Below are positions 24,505 to 36,502 of a stretch of 64,000 nucleotides of DNA, in pieces. Numbering within the stretch: position 1 is the stretch's first letter; every line of letters begins with the position of its first letter. Below the pieces are notes generated by a model. The model worked only from the letters and a program-made list of their open reading frames with translations. It was not told the origin of the DNA and made no database searches. Source of the DNA: Zanthoxylum bungeanum (Eukaryota > Streptophyta > Magnoliopsida > Sapindales > Rutaceae). The stretch covers positions 1 through 64,000 of the forward strand of contig SKCR01031827.1 in assembly GCA_019454045.1 (NCBI GenBank). Direction: 5' to 3'. The translations under genes were made by a program, and so were the position numbers.

Positions 24505-25711
24505 TGCGACGAATTCGCCAATAATCTCCCCTTTTTTTTATGATGGCAACCCCTTAAAACATTGTGGTTTTGATGAGCATGACCGGTATGGGACCGGTAA
24601 GGTTCGTGCTGGTTCCAGTGAGCATGTATAACAGAGCATCTCACCGGTATGGTGACCGGTAAGGGACCGGTATGCCGGTCTCATTACCAAAAATGCAGAT
24701 ATGAAGATTTAAGTGCATTTTGTACAAGAATAATCTGGGCGGTCACAAAGCGGAGAGACTAGTATGATGATATGATATGCCTTTAAGTGGGGTAGCCGAT
24801 CTCATAGGCTACTAGCGGAGATCCGTCCGCTTGGTGTATCACATGGATGCATGAGTTGCTTGTGTCCATCGAACTGACCGCCGAAAGTTTTCACATGGAG
24901 TGTTTATCCCATGTGTCTGTGAGAACTTTCATGTATCGAGTGTTTATCCCATGTATCACATGGATCCGTCCACTTGGTTTATTACTCTTAAACGTTCCTA
25001 GTCATAGTTTGGCGTTCACAAAGCGGAGAGACTAGCATGATGATATGATCCGCCCTTAAGTGGGGTAGCTGATTTCATAGGCTACTAGTGGAGATCCGTC
25101 CGCTTGGTGTATCACATGGATGTATGAGTTGCTCGTGTCCATCGAACTGACCGCCGAAAATTTTCACATGGAGTGTTTATCCCATGTGTCTGTGAGAACT
25201 TTCATGTATCGATTGTATGACTAGTCCTTAGACTTGAGGTCTTTACAATCTTATGTGTGGATCAAAAAACTTTGACATTCTCCTTCCCCGGTTCAAAAGA
25301 TCCGGTCATGAGGGTATGATTGGGTCATTTGTTGAAACACATGAAGTTTGTAAAGATACAACAGAGAATCGCCACTCTCTCGGATAATATTTTCTTATAA
25401 GACCCTTCTAGTTTCAATATGATCCCTATGAGCTTAGGCACTTGAATATTACATTTCACAATACAAATTAAATCCTAAGCTAAGACTTCGCAATATATTC
25501 TTCAATTTGCCGCAAGTCTTCACATTCTCGCTCTTCACCACATATGCTTCGATATCTTTTTGTATTACTTCGTATTTGCGCGTCGAAGTCTTCTTTCTCG
25601 TTGCAAAATCAAAATCCAATTATGCGACCAAGTGGCCAACAATCTCCCTCTTTTTGATGATGGCAACCCCTTAAAACATTGTGGTTTTGATGAGCATGAC
25701 TGGTATGGTCA
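24314..25711. repeat. Nested direct duplications in degenerate copia-like DNA
   Basis: The block 24314-24590 ('gcttaggcacttgaatatt' to 'gatgagcatgac') recurs at 25434-25702. Between them, a ~195-base block at 24741-24935 recurs at 25013-25215 (272-base spacing). 'aatctccctctttttgatgatggcaacc' at 25640-25667 (and the variant at 24521) reads on the minus strand like a copia polypurine tract with the last pol codons, so these may be minus-strand pol/LTR junctions. No functional gene. Confidence 0.7.
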
Positions 25712-26696
25712 TGTTAGTGTTCCTAGAACATGCCAAGATCTCTAAGATATGATTTGTGTGTGAATAAATCAAAGGGAGTTGCGGAATACTCACATTGACC
25801 GGATATAGGCTTTCAAAAAATTCCTTTGGATGCAGTAGCTCGGAGCTTGAAGACGAGTTCCAAACTCTCGGATTAGTCTACCGATCACCTTCCTTTGACT
25901 CTTTAAAGTGCTAGCTTTGTAGAATTTTGAAACAAAATTCCATGGGAGAGACAAAGAAGCTCACGGCAATGAGCAAAAGGATAAGAAAGAGTTGCTATGA
26001 ATAGTAAAATCTGCACACTTCCAAAGTCAACAAATTATTATATATGGTAATGTTGAGTGTTGGAATAAGTTTGAGTGTATAATAAGCAAAGCCATGCTTT
26101 CTTTCAACAAATCAAACTCATTATTTTATGCCTAACCACTTCCATCAAATGTCCAAATTTGATGTAAGTGAAGTGAGTCCCACCACTTTTAAATTCCGAA
26201 TTTAAGTCGGACAATCCAACACGCAACTTCACTCGGGCTTGGGTTCGTTTAATTCTGAATTAAGTGAATTTTCCGTTACGACTTAATTAAATAAAATTTA
26301 ATTAAATAATAATGCCTAGCAAAATTATTACGAAAGTCGCTTGTGAATTAATTCTAAATTAATTCTTTCGCGCGAATTAAAATCCAATTTTAATTCCGCT
26401 TTGAAATCTAATTTCAATTAATATATCTAATATATTATTTTAGCCCTATTAAAATAAATTAAATAGTAAAATCTAATTTCACTATTAAATTTACTTTACC
26501 GATTAATTCTAAATTAATTGTGTTCTCTTCTCGACGAATTTATTCCCAGATAAATTTTCGACGCAATTAATCTCAGATTAATTCTTTCTCTTTTAATTAA
26601 TCCCAGATTAATTATTGCCGTAATTAATCCCAGATTAATTTTCTCTCATAATTAATTCTCAGATTAATTATCTGTTCGAGTCAAACATCATCGGTG
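25712..26696 (-). repeat. Truncated copia LTR, minus orientation
   Basis: It starts TGTTAG and matches 18688 onward ('aagtgctagctttgt', 'ccatgggagaga', the 'taattaatcccagattaat' block), then breaks off at 'catcatcggtg' where plus-strand pol begins. It has no primer site at its left edge. Confidence 0.75.
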
Positions 26697-29198
26697 CCTA
26701 AAACGGCTTTTAGTGGTAAGGGTGTACGTGCCACCGAGCTGTTAGCCCTCGTTCATGGTGACGTATGTGGGCCCATGTCTGGCTAGGTTAGAGGTGGTTA
26801 TGAATACTTCGTAACCTTTACGGATGTTGCATCGCTTTATGGTTATGAGTGTCTTATGAGACACAAGTCGGAAACTTTTGAGAAATTCAAAGAGTTTCGA
26901 CACAAAGTAGAAAAACAGACCGGTAAAATTATTAAAACATCACGGTTGCACCGTGGTGGAAAATACTTGAGCAATGAGTTTCTCGATTACTTGAAAGAGT
27001 ATGGTATTCTTTCAAAGTGGACTCCTCTCGGAACACCTCAATTGAACGGTGTGTCCGAACGGAGAAACCGAACTTTGTTGGACATGGTAAGGTTAATGAT
27101 AAGTCGCACTGAGCTACCAATTTCCTTCAGGGGATACGCATTGAACAGTGCAATACTTATTTTGAATAAGGTTCCGTCAAAGCCTGTTGGACAGACTTCA
27201 TATGAAATATGGACAGGAAATAAACCGGGTTTCTCATTCCTGAAGATTTGGGGATGCTAGGCATATGTTAAACGTTTTGATGGTACCAAACTAGAACCCA
27301 AATCGGATAAGTGCCTATTTGTAATTGGTTATCCTAGGGAAACCAAAGGATATTATTTCCACAACCCATAAGAGAACAAAATATTTGTTGCTCTCCATGC
27401 GGTTTTCCTTAGAGGAATTCCTAAATGCAGTGGTAAGTGGGAGGAAAGTAGAACTCGATGAAAATCAGAGTGATACTGTTCATGGCACCGATCCCCTTAC
27501 GGAACATGAACAGTTCATCAAGGATGAGATTATTCCACAATCTTCTAATACACAAGAACTGCGTAGGTCGGAGAGAGTCAGAAAACAACCTTAGAGGTAT
27601 GGGATCTGATCTCACCTTATTTAGATATTAATCTTATTGAGGAAGATGAACCGGCTACGTATGAGGAAGTGATACAAGGTATCGACTCCGCTTTATGGCA
27701 AGATGCCATAAAGTCCAAAATGGATTTCATGTATACAACCAAGTTTGGACACTAGTTGATGTACCAGAAGGCATTGTGCATATTGGTAGCAAATGAGTCT
27801 TCATGATGAAGACAGACATGGATGGCAACATACAAACGTACAAAGCTAGGCTTGTAGCGAAATGGTATCGTCATCAACATGGTGTCGATTACGATGAAAC
27901 ATTTTACCCGTTGCCATGATTAAATCCAATCAGATAATGCTTGCTATTGCTGCATATTTCGATTATGAATATGGTAGATGGACATCAAAATTGCTTTCCT
28001 TACTGGAAACCTTTTGGAGGATGTTTATTTGCAACAGCCTGATAGTTTTGTCGTGCCAAAACATGCAAACAATGTTTGCAAGTTAAATCGATCCATTTAT
28101 GGATTGAAGCAGACATTGCGTTCTTGGAACCAACGTTTTGATGAGATCATAATGGTATATAGTTTCATTCAAAACGATGATGATTCTTGTGTATATAAGA
28201 AGATTAGTGGGAGCGCACTGACATTGATTGTTCTATACGTTGATGATATATTGCTTCTTAGCAATAACATTCCCATACAACAATCGGTGAAAGCTTGGCT
28301 TTCATTAAAATTCTCCATAGAAATACTTGGGAGAGGCAACCTTTATTCTAGGAATAAGGATCTACTGGGATAGATCTAAAAGTTGTTGGCACTCTCCGAG
28401 AACTCATACATTGACAATGTTAAAGAGATTCAACATGGATCAGTCCCAGAAGGGGCTACTTCCGGTGTCATATAACATCTCTCTATCTAAGGACATGTGT
28501 CCTAAAACTCAAGATAAGAGAGATTCAATGAATCGGATCCCACTCGCTTAAGCAGTCAGATCGATCATGTATGCCATAACATGTACGCGACCTGGTGTCT
28601 CTTACGCTTTGAGCATATGTAGTCACAATCAGGGTCGATCCAGGTGATGGTTACTGGATTGATGTTAAGAACATCCTTAAGTATCTTAGACGAACTAAAG
28701 ATGCTTTCTTAATTTTTGGAGATGGAGAACTTGAGGTGATTGGGATCACCGTTGCAAGTTTCCAAACCGATAAAGACGATTGTAATTCACAATAAGGGTA
28801 CATATTTTGTTTGAACAACGGAACAGTGAGCTGGAAATCTTCTAAGCAAGATATTGTTGCCGATTCAACAACAAAAGCGGAATACATTGCTGCGGCTGAG
28901 GCAGCAAAAGAAGCGTTTTGGATCTATAAAATTCCTAATTGGATTAGGAGTAGTTCTGTTAGTAGTTGAGCTGGACTATATCACAGGCTAAGGAATTACG
29001 GTCTCATCAATAATCCAAGTATGTACTTCGACGGTTTCATCTGATTCGTGAGATCACACATCGTGTCGATGTGAAGATCGAAAAGATCGTTTCTGATGAT
29101 AACCTTGCAGATCCGCTGACGAAAGCAATATCTCAGCAAAAGTTTGAGTGACCAGCATATAGTTCAGGTATTGGACACTTGAGTGATTGGCTATAGGC
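26697..29198 (+). pseudogene. copia pol remnant: integrase, reverse transcriptase, RNase H
   Basis: It starts inside the GAG-pre-integrase/integrase region (RATELLALVHGDVCGPMS, TAG at 26782). Integrase core: YFVTFTDVASLYGYE; SRLHRGGKYLSNEF, with D changed in the usual SDRG context; GTPQLNGVSERRNRTLLDM. Reverse transcriptase is broken by stops and frameshifts: TYKARLVAKWYRHQHGVDY; MDIKIAFLTGNLLEDVYLQQ; SIYGLKQTLRSWNQRFD; YVDD at 28236-28247. RNase H traces follow (DSTTKAEYIAAAEAAKEAF near 28862, then ADPLTKAI near 29107). Gag and protease are absent. Inactive. Confidence 0.88.
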
Positions 29199-29210
29199 CA
29201 AGCAGGAGAT
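29199..29210 (+). other. Polypurine tract
   Basis: AAGCAGGAGAT directly precedes TGTTGG of the LTR at 29211 and follows pol. Confidence 0.75.
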
Positions 29211-30474
29211 TGTTGGACAATTATGACCCATAACATCACTATTTGTAAAGGACATGGTGTTCTTTGTACAAATTAACTATGTGACAAAGGAAATTGCTCT
29301 TTTATCATTTTGTAATTGAATTACTTGGATATATAAATGATAAAAGTCCATATGATTAGTACCAGATTAATAAGATATTAGACAGTATTAGTCCATGAAA
29401 GGTTTAATCATTAAATATCCATAGTCGTAGTATTATCGAGACTGGACATCGATAATGCGGAATAGGCTAGTATTAAACTTGTGCACGTTATGGAATTTTA
29501 ACGGCATAGTTCTCATATATTTAAGTATTGGATACTTATGCAAGTGTGATAGGAGGTTCTGTTAGCCGTTGGACCGAGAACAGCTTCGCTCTGGATAGAC
29601 CCCTCGGAATCTCATTGGTAGTATGACTATGTGTCTATAGGAATCCGAATCAGGGTAGGTGTATGTGGTCTTAACCTGAGACTTGCATCGTTAATACTTG
29701 CGACAATCAGTATACTTTGGTTTTGGTCGTCCGGAGCTTTAACAGGTTATGTGTACGCCTCTTCTGGGTATACTGAGAATCGTAGTGTATTGGTTGTGAT
29801 GTCAAGATGGAAGTATCACTTCAGTCATATGGAGACGATGATCACGCAGGGATACAAAACTAGTACTCTTAAAAAAAGCTATCGGGATAATATGACTAGG
29901 TCATGATTATCCAATTGCGAGGCATTATTACTTAATTAAATTGGATTTAATTGCGTAGCGACGGAAAACTCGTTTAGTCTGATTAAACAAACTGAGCCCA
30001 AAGTGTGTTGTGTAAGCCAACTAGAATTTGGAATTTAAAATTGGGTGGGACCTACAACTTACATCACTAGTCACTATTAGTAATGGAAGTAGTTGGCATT
30101 TAAAAGACATCGTTTTCCAACACACAAAAACAACTTTAGAAGTCAACATTTTGTATTATGTTTTTGGAAAACATAAATACACTATTCACACTTCTGTCTT
30201 TCCTCTCCATCTCACCATGGCCAAATTTCTTCTTCTTGGAGGAGGAATTTTTGCTTCAATTTTGTTCAAGCTGGCACTTAAAGGAGTCAAAGAAAGGTGA
30301 TAGGGAAACTCGCCCTTGAGTTTGCAATTCAAAAGAAAGCTTGGAGCTTCTTCTACAACAACGAAAAGTTTTAAATCTCATCCAATCAATGTAAGTTTTT
30401 TCCGCAAACTTTCTTGAATTATTCACACTAGAATCATGTTTAGGATCTTTGGGCAAGTCTTAGAGACACTAACA
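29211..30474 (+). repeat. copia LTR, plus orientation
   Basis: 1264 bases, TGTTGGACAATTATGACCC...GACACTAACA. It is a shorter relative of the LTRs at 18688 and 43846. It is a 3' LTR by its upstream polypurine tract, yet is followed by a primer-site remnant. Confidence 0.82.
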
Positions 30475-30487
30475 ATGGTATCAAGCC
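30475..30487 (+). other. Primer-binding-site remnant
   Basis: ATGGTATCAAGCC matches the junction at 18674-18687 (ATGGTATCAGAGCC on the minus strand) with one base missing. It then joins directly into chromovirus-like LTR sequence. Confidence 0.6.
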
Positions 30488-31164
30488 CCCATACGTCAGA
30501 TTTTCAAAGACAGATACAGTCTACATCAATAGTTTTCAGATACAGTTTTCAAAGAAAGTTTTTAGAAAAGAAAGTTTTCAGAAAACAACAGTTTTATAAG
30601 AAATTTTCAGAAAAAGATAAGTTTTACAGAAAGATTTCATATGAGACTTTCATAAAAGAGTTCAGAATTCTCGGACAAGAAAAGAGTTTTCATAAAAAGT
30701 TATCTCTGAATTTTAGTGGTAGAACCAAATGTTTTTCATTATAGTATTTCCATTTTTATTTTAAATCGTCCACTCACTTTGATCGCACAACGATCTAACC
30801 CCTCACTCCCAGTTTCCTTGTTTTGCAGATATTCTCGTAGGACGAGCTCGGGAGGATGGATATTGATGCAGTCACTCTGGTATGGAGTCTACCAGTTCAA
30901 GTTAGAGAGAGTGAGAGTCCAGTTATAGTCGAGTAATAGTCATGTATTAGTCTTTAAATATGTGAAGGTCATTGTAGATGTAAATGTTATTGAGTATACC
31001 TTAAGATTGCATGTCATTTTGTCAAGTTTGGACGTTGGTTCCATGCATAAGATTCTGATTAAGAAAAGAATAATAGTGCAATTTTTTGCTAGAAAGCCAG
31101 AGGCTCAGGGGAATAGTACGGCCTATTCCTGGCCGATAGCATCTACCAAATCGGGGATGTTACA
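30488..31164 (-). repeat. Chromovirus-like LTR fragment, minus orientation
   Basis: The reverse complement matches 16863-17530 ('cccatacgtcag', 'gtccactcac', 'gagagtgagagtc', 'ggcctattcc', GGGATGTTACA at the right end). The ~110 bases beyond the copia junction are missing. Short frames inside (30028-31189) are not genes. Confidence 0.7.
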
Positions 31165-31199
31165 GGATTTCCCTAAATATTTTTGGTGATGGCAATTTA

Positions 31200-32600
31200 G
31201 AGATTACCTCTATTTTTAGATTTTCAACCTCAATACATTTAAATGACACCAAAATAATTCTCGAATTAGTCATGAAATGATATTTTCCCCAGTTTAACAC
31301 AAGTCATTTTTCTTTGCATCTTTTCAAAATATTTTCCAAATTATTCAAGCAATTATCAAATGAATTCCAAAAAATAATTATATCATCCATAAAGACCTCT
31401 AAACAGTGTTCAAACATGTTACTAAATATGCTTAACATGCATCGTTGAAATGTTGATGGTGCATTACAAAGTCCAAAAGGCATTTCCCTAAATACAAATG
31501 TTCCAAAGGGACATATGAATGTGGTATTTTCCTGATCTTCTAAAGCAATGAGAATTTGATAATAACCTGAGTAACCATCAAGAAAATAATAGTATGGATG
31601 TCTTGCTACTCTTTCCAAAATTTGGTCAATAAATGGTAAAGGAAAATGATATTTTCTAGTGGCGTCATTTAATTTTCCATAGTCAATGCACATACGCCAA
31701 CTAGATGAGATTCGAGTTGGAATTAATTCTCCTTTATCATTTTTCACAACAGGTATTCCAGACTTTTTAGGTACAATTTGTGTAGGACTTACCCACTTAC
31801 TATCGGAGATAGGGTAGATAATGCCTACATCAATAATTTTAAGGACTTCTGTTTTTACCACTTCTTTCATATGAGGATTCAATCTTCTTTGGAGTTGACG
31901 ATATGTCCTAGCATTATCTTCTAAATATATCTTGTGTGTGCAGATCAACGGGTTAATGTCTTTTATGTCTTTTAAAGGTCATTCAATTGCCAGTTTATGT
32001 TCTTTCAACACATTTAATAACTTACCTTCTTGATTGCTTGTGAGGGAAGAAGATATTACCACAGGGTAAGTTTATTCATCTCCAAGAAATGCATACTTCA
32101 GTCCTTCTGGCAAAGTCTTTAACTCCAATTCGGGTGCTTCCTTATGTTTTTATTTTTCCAATGTTCCCAATTCCTCCAAATTTTGTATCTCTCCATCGTC
32201 TTCCAGTACCTGTGTAGAATCAAGTAAAAAATCATTAGGAGTATCCAAATCTAATTGTATACTTGATTCAACAAAATTAGCAGTACAAATTTTGTGAGGG
32301 TTTTGATGACTCTTGGGATTTGGTTGTGGTTGGGCAGTAAACTTTCATTTCTCATTAATGGTCAATGCAGATATGATTTTGGAAAAAGTATCTTTCAGAT
32401 CAATCAATGTTTGCATATTTTGGTTATTGATGGCTTCTTATTTCTCAATGAATGCATGCAAGGTATCCTCAGGGGTTTTCCTAGGTGGTGGGACATATGG
32501 TGCATAATTCTGGGAATTTCGGAGATTCTGGTGTACCTGGAGAGGTTGTTGCGATGGTTGTGCTTGCTTATCATTCCTCCAATTGAAGTTTGGATGGTTT
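31200..32600 (-). pseudogene. Athila-type Ty3/gypsy gag-RT remnant
   Basis: Minus strand. A 214-codon frame at 31304-31948 is reverse transcriptase (LNPHMKEVVKTEV, GIIYPISDSKWVSPTQIVPK, FPLPFIDQILERVA, FLDGYSGYYQI, MPFGLCNAPSTFQRCM, catalytic FMDD in EVFMDDIII). Upstream pieces (about 31950-32290) and the gag C-terminal segment (about 32300-32605, NFNWRND) are in broken frames. The element has been cut down to a few domains, and RNase H, integrase and LTRs are absent. Athila assignment rests on the wording around the RT motifs. Confidence 0.85.
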
Positions 32601-33138
32601 TGTTAGAAATTTATTTGCAACAGGATCTTTAACACAGGAGCTTAGAATACAGTGAAATGAATTAATCGGATGATCCAGGGAGCGTACCTGATTTAGAATC
32701 CATATCTGCAGCGGAAATTTCTGTAAATCTGTTAAAAGGTTGCACTGAGGAGATCACCCTCTGCTCCCCACTTCTTGATGGTGAGAAACTTACTCGCCCT
32801 GATTAAGCTTTCCTTATGCCTTAATTTTTCCTTATGAAAGCTTATGCTTTCTTTCTCACTTCTCTCTATTTTCTTTATGATTGCTCACGGCAATCTCTTT
32901 AACTCTAACAAGCCATAGCCAAGTATATGCATTATATATATTGAATGATGATGAGATGTGAAGCTTATCAAATAAGCTTCACATCACATCCAATAATGCA
33001 TTATTAATAATGCATTAATAATGCAATTACATAATGGAGAGATGAGATTAATCAATTAAGGCAGCTTATAGAGTAAGCTATGTAGGGGAGTGAGAGTGAG
33101 ACCTTAGCTCACTAATTTATGGAGTGTAATGGGCTCAC
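32601..33138 (-). repeat. Probable copia LTR fragment
   Basis: It starts TGTTAGAAATTT right after the Athila remnant and shares words with other minus-strand copia LTRs ('gcagcggaaattt', 'gctcacggcaat'). It contains inverted 'aagcttatcaaataagctt'. The Tat LTR at 33139 truncates it. Low certainty. Confidence 0.4.
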
Positions 33139-33892
33139 TGTGGGAACACATGAATCTGGGCGACGCATGCTATCCCGGACTTGCGGCCCGGTCGGGAGTA
33201 TGGAGTAGCCACGGGGGACTAAACCGGAGAATAATGGAGTCGCCACCCGGTGTGAACCGAGAAAATGAGATTTAAGGCCGCACTCACCCCTCGCAAGGGA
33301 AGACCTCAAACCATTGGGTTCGGAATGGTCCCTTACTCATGCCACTTGTGATGAAAGGATTTATGTAATAATTTAATTAGGCTTAAGTAGCACTTATTTC
33401 CAAGAGTATCATGCTTCTAAATTCACATGTACAAAATGAAACTTACACATACATTCACATCTAAGATTGCATGCTTGAAAATACCTCAAAGTAACAACGA
33501 ACATACAACTTCATTTAGCATATCATGTTCACGGAAAACACAAGCATACATACTAACCATACAAGCATACATGTGAGCACTTTTCCAAGTGATACGTGGA
33601 ATTGTATCCCAAGTACAGACCGCACTACCGTCCATTCAGAATCGGCTACGGAATTTATGTCTGGGTTTCCATCCGATATACCACAAGAAATATACTCCGA
33701 AGTCATCATGACATAGGTATATGAATCGTAATGCGTTAAATCAAGACTAAGGCAGATGGCGCAACCAATGGAATAAACATGCTTTTCATTACGATGTGCA
33801 CAAAGATAAGAATGACTATATAGGGTTTCATAAAAAAATCACCTAAGAAACAATTATACATGGCATGTGATGAATATGTCTCAGTTCAGTGT

Positions 33893-34260
33893 GTTCGCGT
33901 TCGTGTAGCGTTCGTAAACGCGTTCGAACGGTAAACAGAAGGTTCGCGTTCGTATGGCGTTTGATAACGCGTTCGAACGGAACCAGACCTGATGCATGAT
34001 AAGACTAAGAAAGTGCGTGTGCGTTCACGTAGCGTTCGAGAACGCGTTCGAACGGTAAACAGAAGGTTCACATTCGTGTAGCGTTCGAGAACGCGTTCGA
34101 ACGGAACCAGACCTGATGCATGATGAGACTAAGGAAGTACGTGTGCGTTCGCGTAGCGTTTGAAAACGCGTTCGAACGGTAAACAGAAGGTTCGCGTTCG
34201 TGTAGCGTTCGAGAATGCGTTCGAACGGAGCCAGACCTGATGCATGTAACACAAAGAATA
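33893..34260. repeat. LTR tandem repeat, ~125-base unit with GTTCGAAC palindromes
   Basis: Three units (starts near 33893, 34017, 34141), each made of two similar ~60-base halves with ACGCGTTCGAACGG. The same array is at 53199-53490 in LTR2 (shortened) and 63405-63755 in LTR3. Confidence 0.88.
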
Positions 34261-34274
34261 AAGACAACAATGTC

Positions 34275-34795
34275 AAGCTCAGCATGTCCGATTGAACGTA
34301 TCTTGCATTCAACCGAACACATATCAATCGGCACGGCAAAGCATCGTGGTAGAGGGCTTTAACCCCTCCCCGTAGGGGATCTTTCATTCCACTTACTAAG
34401 CCCATGCGCTCGATTGAATCATGCATACATAGAATTAAAAGTAATAATATCAAACTTAGCATGCCCGATTGAACGTATCTTGCATTCAAACGAACACACA
34501 TCGACCGGCGCGACAAAGCATTGTGGTAAAGGGCTTTAACCCCTCCCCGTAGGGGATCTTTCATTCCACTTACTAAGCCCATGCGCTCGATTGAATCATG
34601 CATACATAGAATTGAAAGCAATAATATCAAACTAGTATGCCCAATTGAACGTGTCTTGCATTCAACCGAACACACATCAACCGGTGTGGCGAAGCATCGT
34701 GGTAAAGGGATTTAACCCTTCCCCATAGGGGATCTTTCATTCCACTTACTAAGCCCATGCGCTCGATTGAATCATGCATACATAAGCAACATGCA
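34275..34795. repeat. LTR tandem repeat, ~178-base unit
   Basis: Three diverged units, recognised by CGATTGAACGTATCTTGCAT near 34288, 34466 and 34643 and a 'gggctttaacccctccccgta' segment in each. Also at 53490-53945 and from 63790 to the window end. Confidence 0.9.
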
Positions 34796-35324
34796 GAATT
34801 CGAGTGACGAAAAATAAATAAATAAATCAAAGCAACATGAAAAAAGAGAAGGTGCCGTTTACTCAAGTGGTACGTGGAGTTGTATCCCAAGTACAGACCG
34901 CACTACCGTCCATTCGGATTCGGCTACTATTTCGACTCCGTTTTACTGCTGTTTCCTTGTGGTTTTGCTGCCATTTCCTCTGTATTTTCTGCTTACTGTT
35001 TCAGGTCTTGTTTTTGGTGTTTTAGGCTACTGTTTTTGACGTAGTTTACCGCTATTTTAAGGTGATTTTGGGCTGCTGTGTTTGGTGTGATTTTCGGTGA
35101 TGTGTGGAGGTTTATGGGGCTGGTTTTCGGTGGTGATTAGGGGTTGTTTTGGTGGTTGTAGGGGGTGTGAATGGCTACTGTATTTTCAGTGATGTGAGGG
35201 TAAGGATGAAGGGAATGATTTGCTATCTTTCTTGTGATTGGCGTGTGATGTCTTAAGGTTTCTTGCTGTGACTTGCGTGTGAGTAGTGTATGAGCTAGAG
35301 GAGTGCATGTCTTGGTGAGGGGTT

Positions 35325-35333
35325 GTTTATATA
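35325..35333 (-). promoter_or_regulatory. Putative LTR1 TATA box
   Basis: TATATAAAC on the minus strand, followed by a C-rich start region and conserved in LTR2. Inferred. Confidence 0.5.
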
Positions 35334-35962
35334 GAGAAGGGCTAGGGCTTCACCTTGTCTCACAAGGAAGGGATTTGGCATTAAGAGCAAGGATTTGATT
35401 TGGTATTGAGCAAGGAAAGTCAAAGATTGAGGGGGGACAAATCTTGGCTAGATTAGGAATGCAAAATATTTAATTTGTTATGATTGATTTTAATTAGGCA
35501 TGACATCTTTTTAATTTAGTATGTGATTTGTTTAATTAGGAAGTTAATATATTTGATTTATCTTATTAGGTATGATTATATTTTATGTTTTATTTAATTG
35601 GTAAATGGTTTAAATATTTTATTTAATATTTAATGTTAAATTTAATTAAATTGGGATGTGTTTTATGGGCTTTGAGGGGCTAATTGGCTGGGGTGCGAGG
35701 TTAGCAGCAAAACCAGAAATACCGACTCCGTTCGAACGCCCATTCGAACGCGGTACGAACGTCCGCAATCTGCCTGACGTTCGAACGAAGTAACGAACAC
35801 AGCACTAATGAAGACAGTGAACTTGTGAAATGAACTTGATGACGTACTTATTCTGAATTTCCCCTTCTGACCTTCGTTTCCCGCAATATCCTTATCTAAA
35901 AAGGTAGTGCCTCCAACTGATACTCATCATCGGGTTTCACATGCGAAAATGCAATACCTACA

Positions 35963-36502
35963 CTCACCCATCAAAAGCCCATAACAAATCCAGAGCCCGC
36001 TCTAATATCCACACATCAAAATAATATAGAGTTGCAGCCCACTTTATTAGATCAAACAATTGGCTTCACAGTTTCTATTACAAAACCAATTATCTTAGTG
36101 CTTTATATTAAAACTTGTATCACAATTAATATAAGCCCATATTTGAATAAAATATTCTAACATTCTCCCACTTGGGCGATATCAATTGTGGATGTTTTAA
36201 TGCTAAGAAAAATTTATGGATCCAATATTGGTTCAGAAACAACTCTAGTAAACCATTCTGTCCAATAATATCGTAGATATAGAATCATGGCGGTACGAAC
36301 GTCCACAATCTGCCTAACGTTCGAACGAAGTAACGAACGCAGCACTAACGAAGACAGTGAACTTGTGAAATGAACTTGATGATGTACTTATTCTGAATTT
36401 CCCTTTCCGACCTCCGTTTCCCGCAATATCCTTAGCTAAAAAGGTAGTGCCTCCAACTGAGACTCATCATCGGGTTTCACATACGAAAATGCAATGCCTA
36501 CA
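35963..36502 (-). repeat. Captured copia fragment plus duplicated Tat LTR start
   Basis: 35970-36288 is copia-derived. On the minus strand AAGTGGGAGAA (36163-36173) is a polypurine tract followed by TGTTAGAATATT, a copia LTR start ending near 35977. 36289-36502 repeats the first ~210 bases of the Tat LTR (compare 35741-35962), ending again at CCTACA. The same arrangement is at 55411-55951. Confidence 0.8.

Larger units (their letters stand above)
33139..35962 (-). repeat. LTR1 (3' LTR of element B)
   Basis: 2824 bases; minus strand TGTAGG...CCCACA. Compared with LTR2 it lacks ~290 bases at about 34925 but keeps tandem-repeat units LTR2 has lost near 34180-34330. The block 33585-33690 ('ggaattgtatcccaagtac...') is repeated at 34870-34925. 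Confidence 0.88.

Noticed and set aside
30028..30300. 90-codon frame before 30300
   Set aside because: Inside the copia LTR 29211-30474, with equivalents in the other LTRs only as non-coding sequence.
34025..34675. 216-codon repetitive frame with MHDSIERMGLVSGMKDPL units, also near 53373-54050 and 63537-63965
   Set aside because: It arises because the ~178-base LTR repeat is nearly a multiple of three and free of stops; frame is lost by indels between units and no protein family is recognised.
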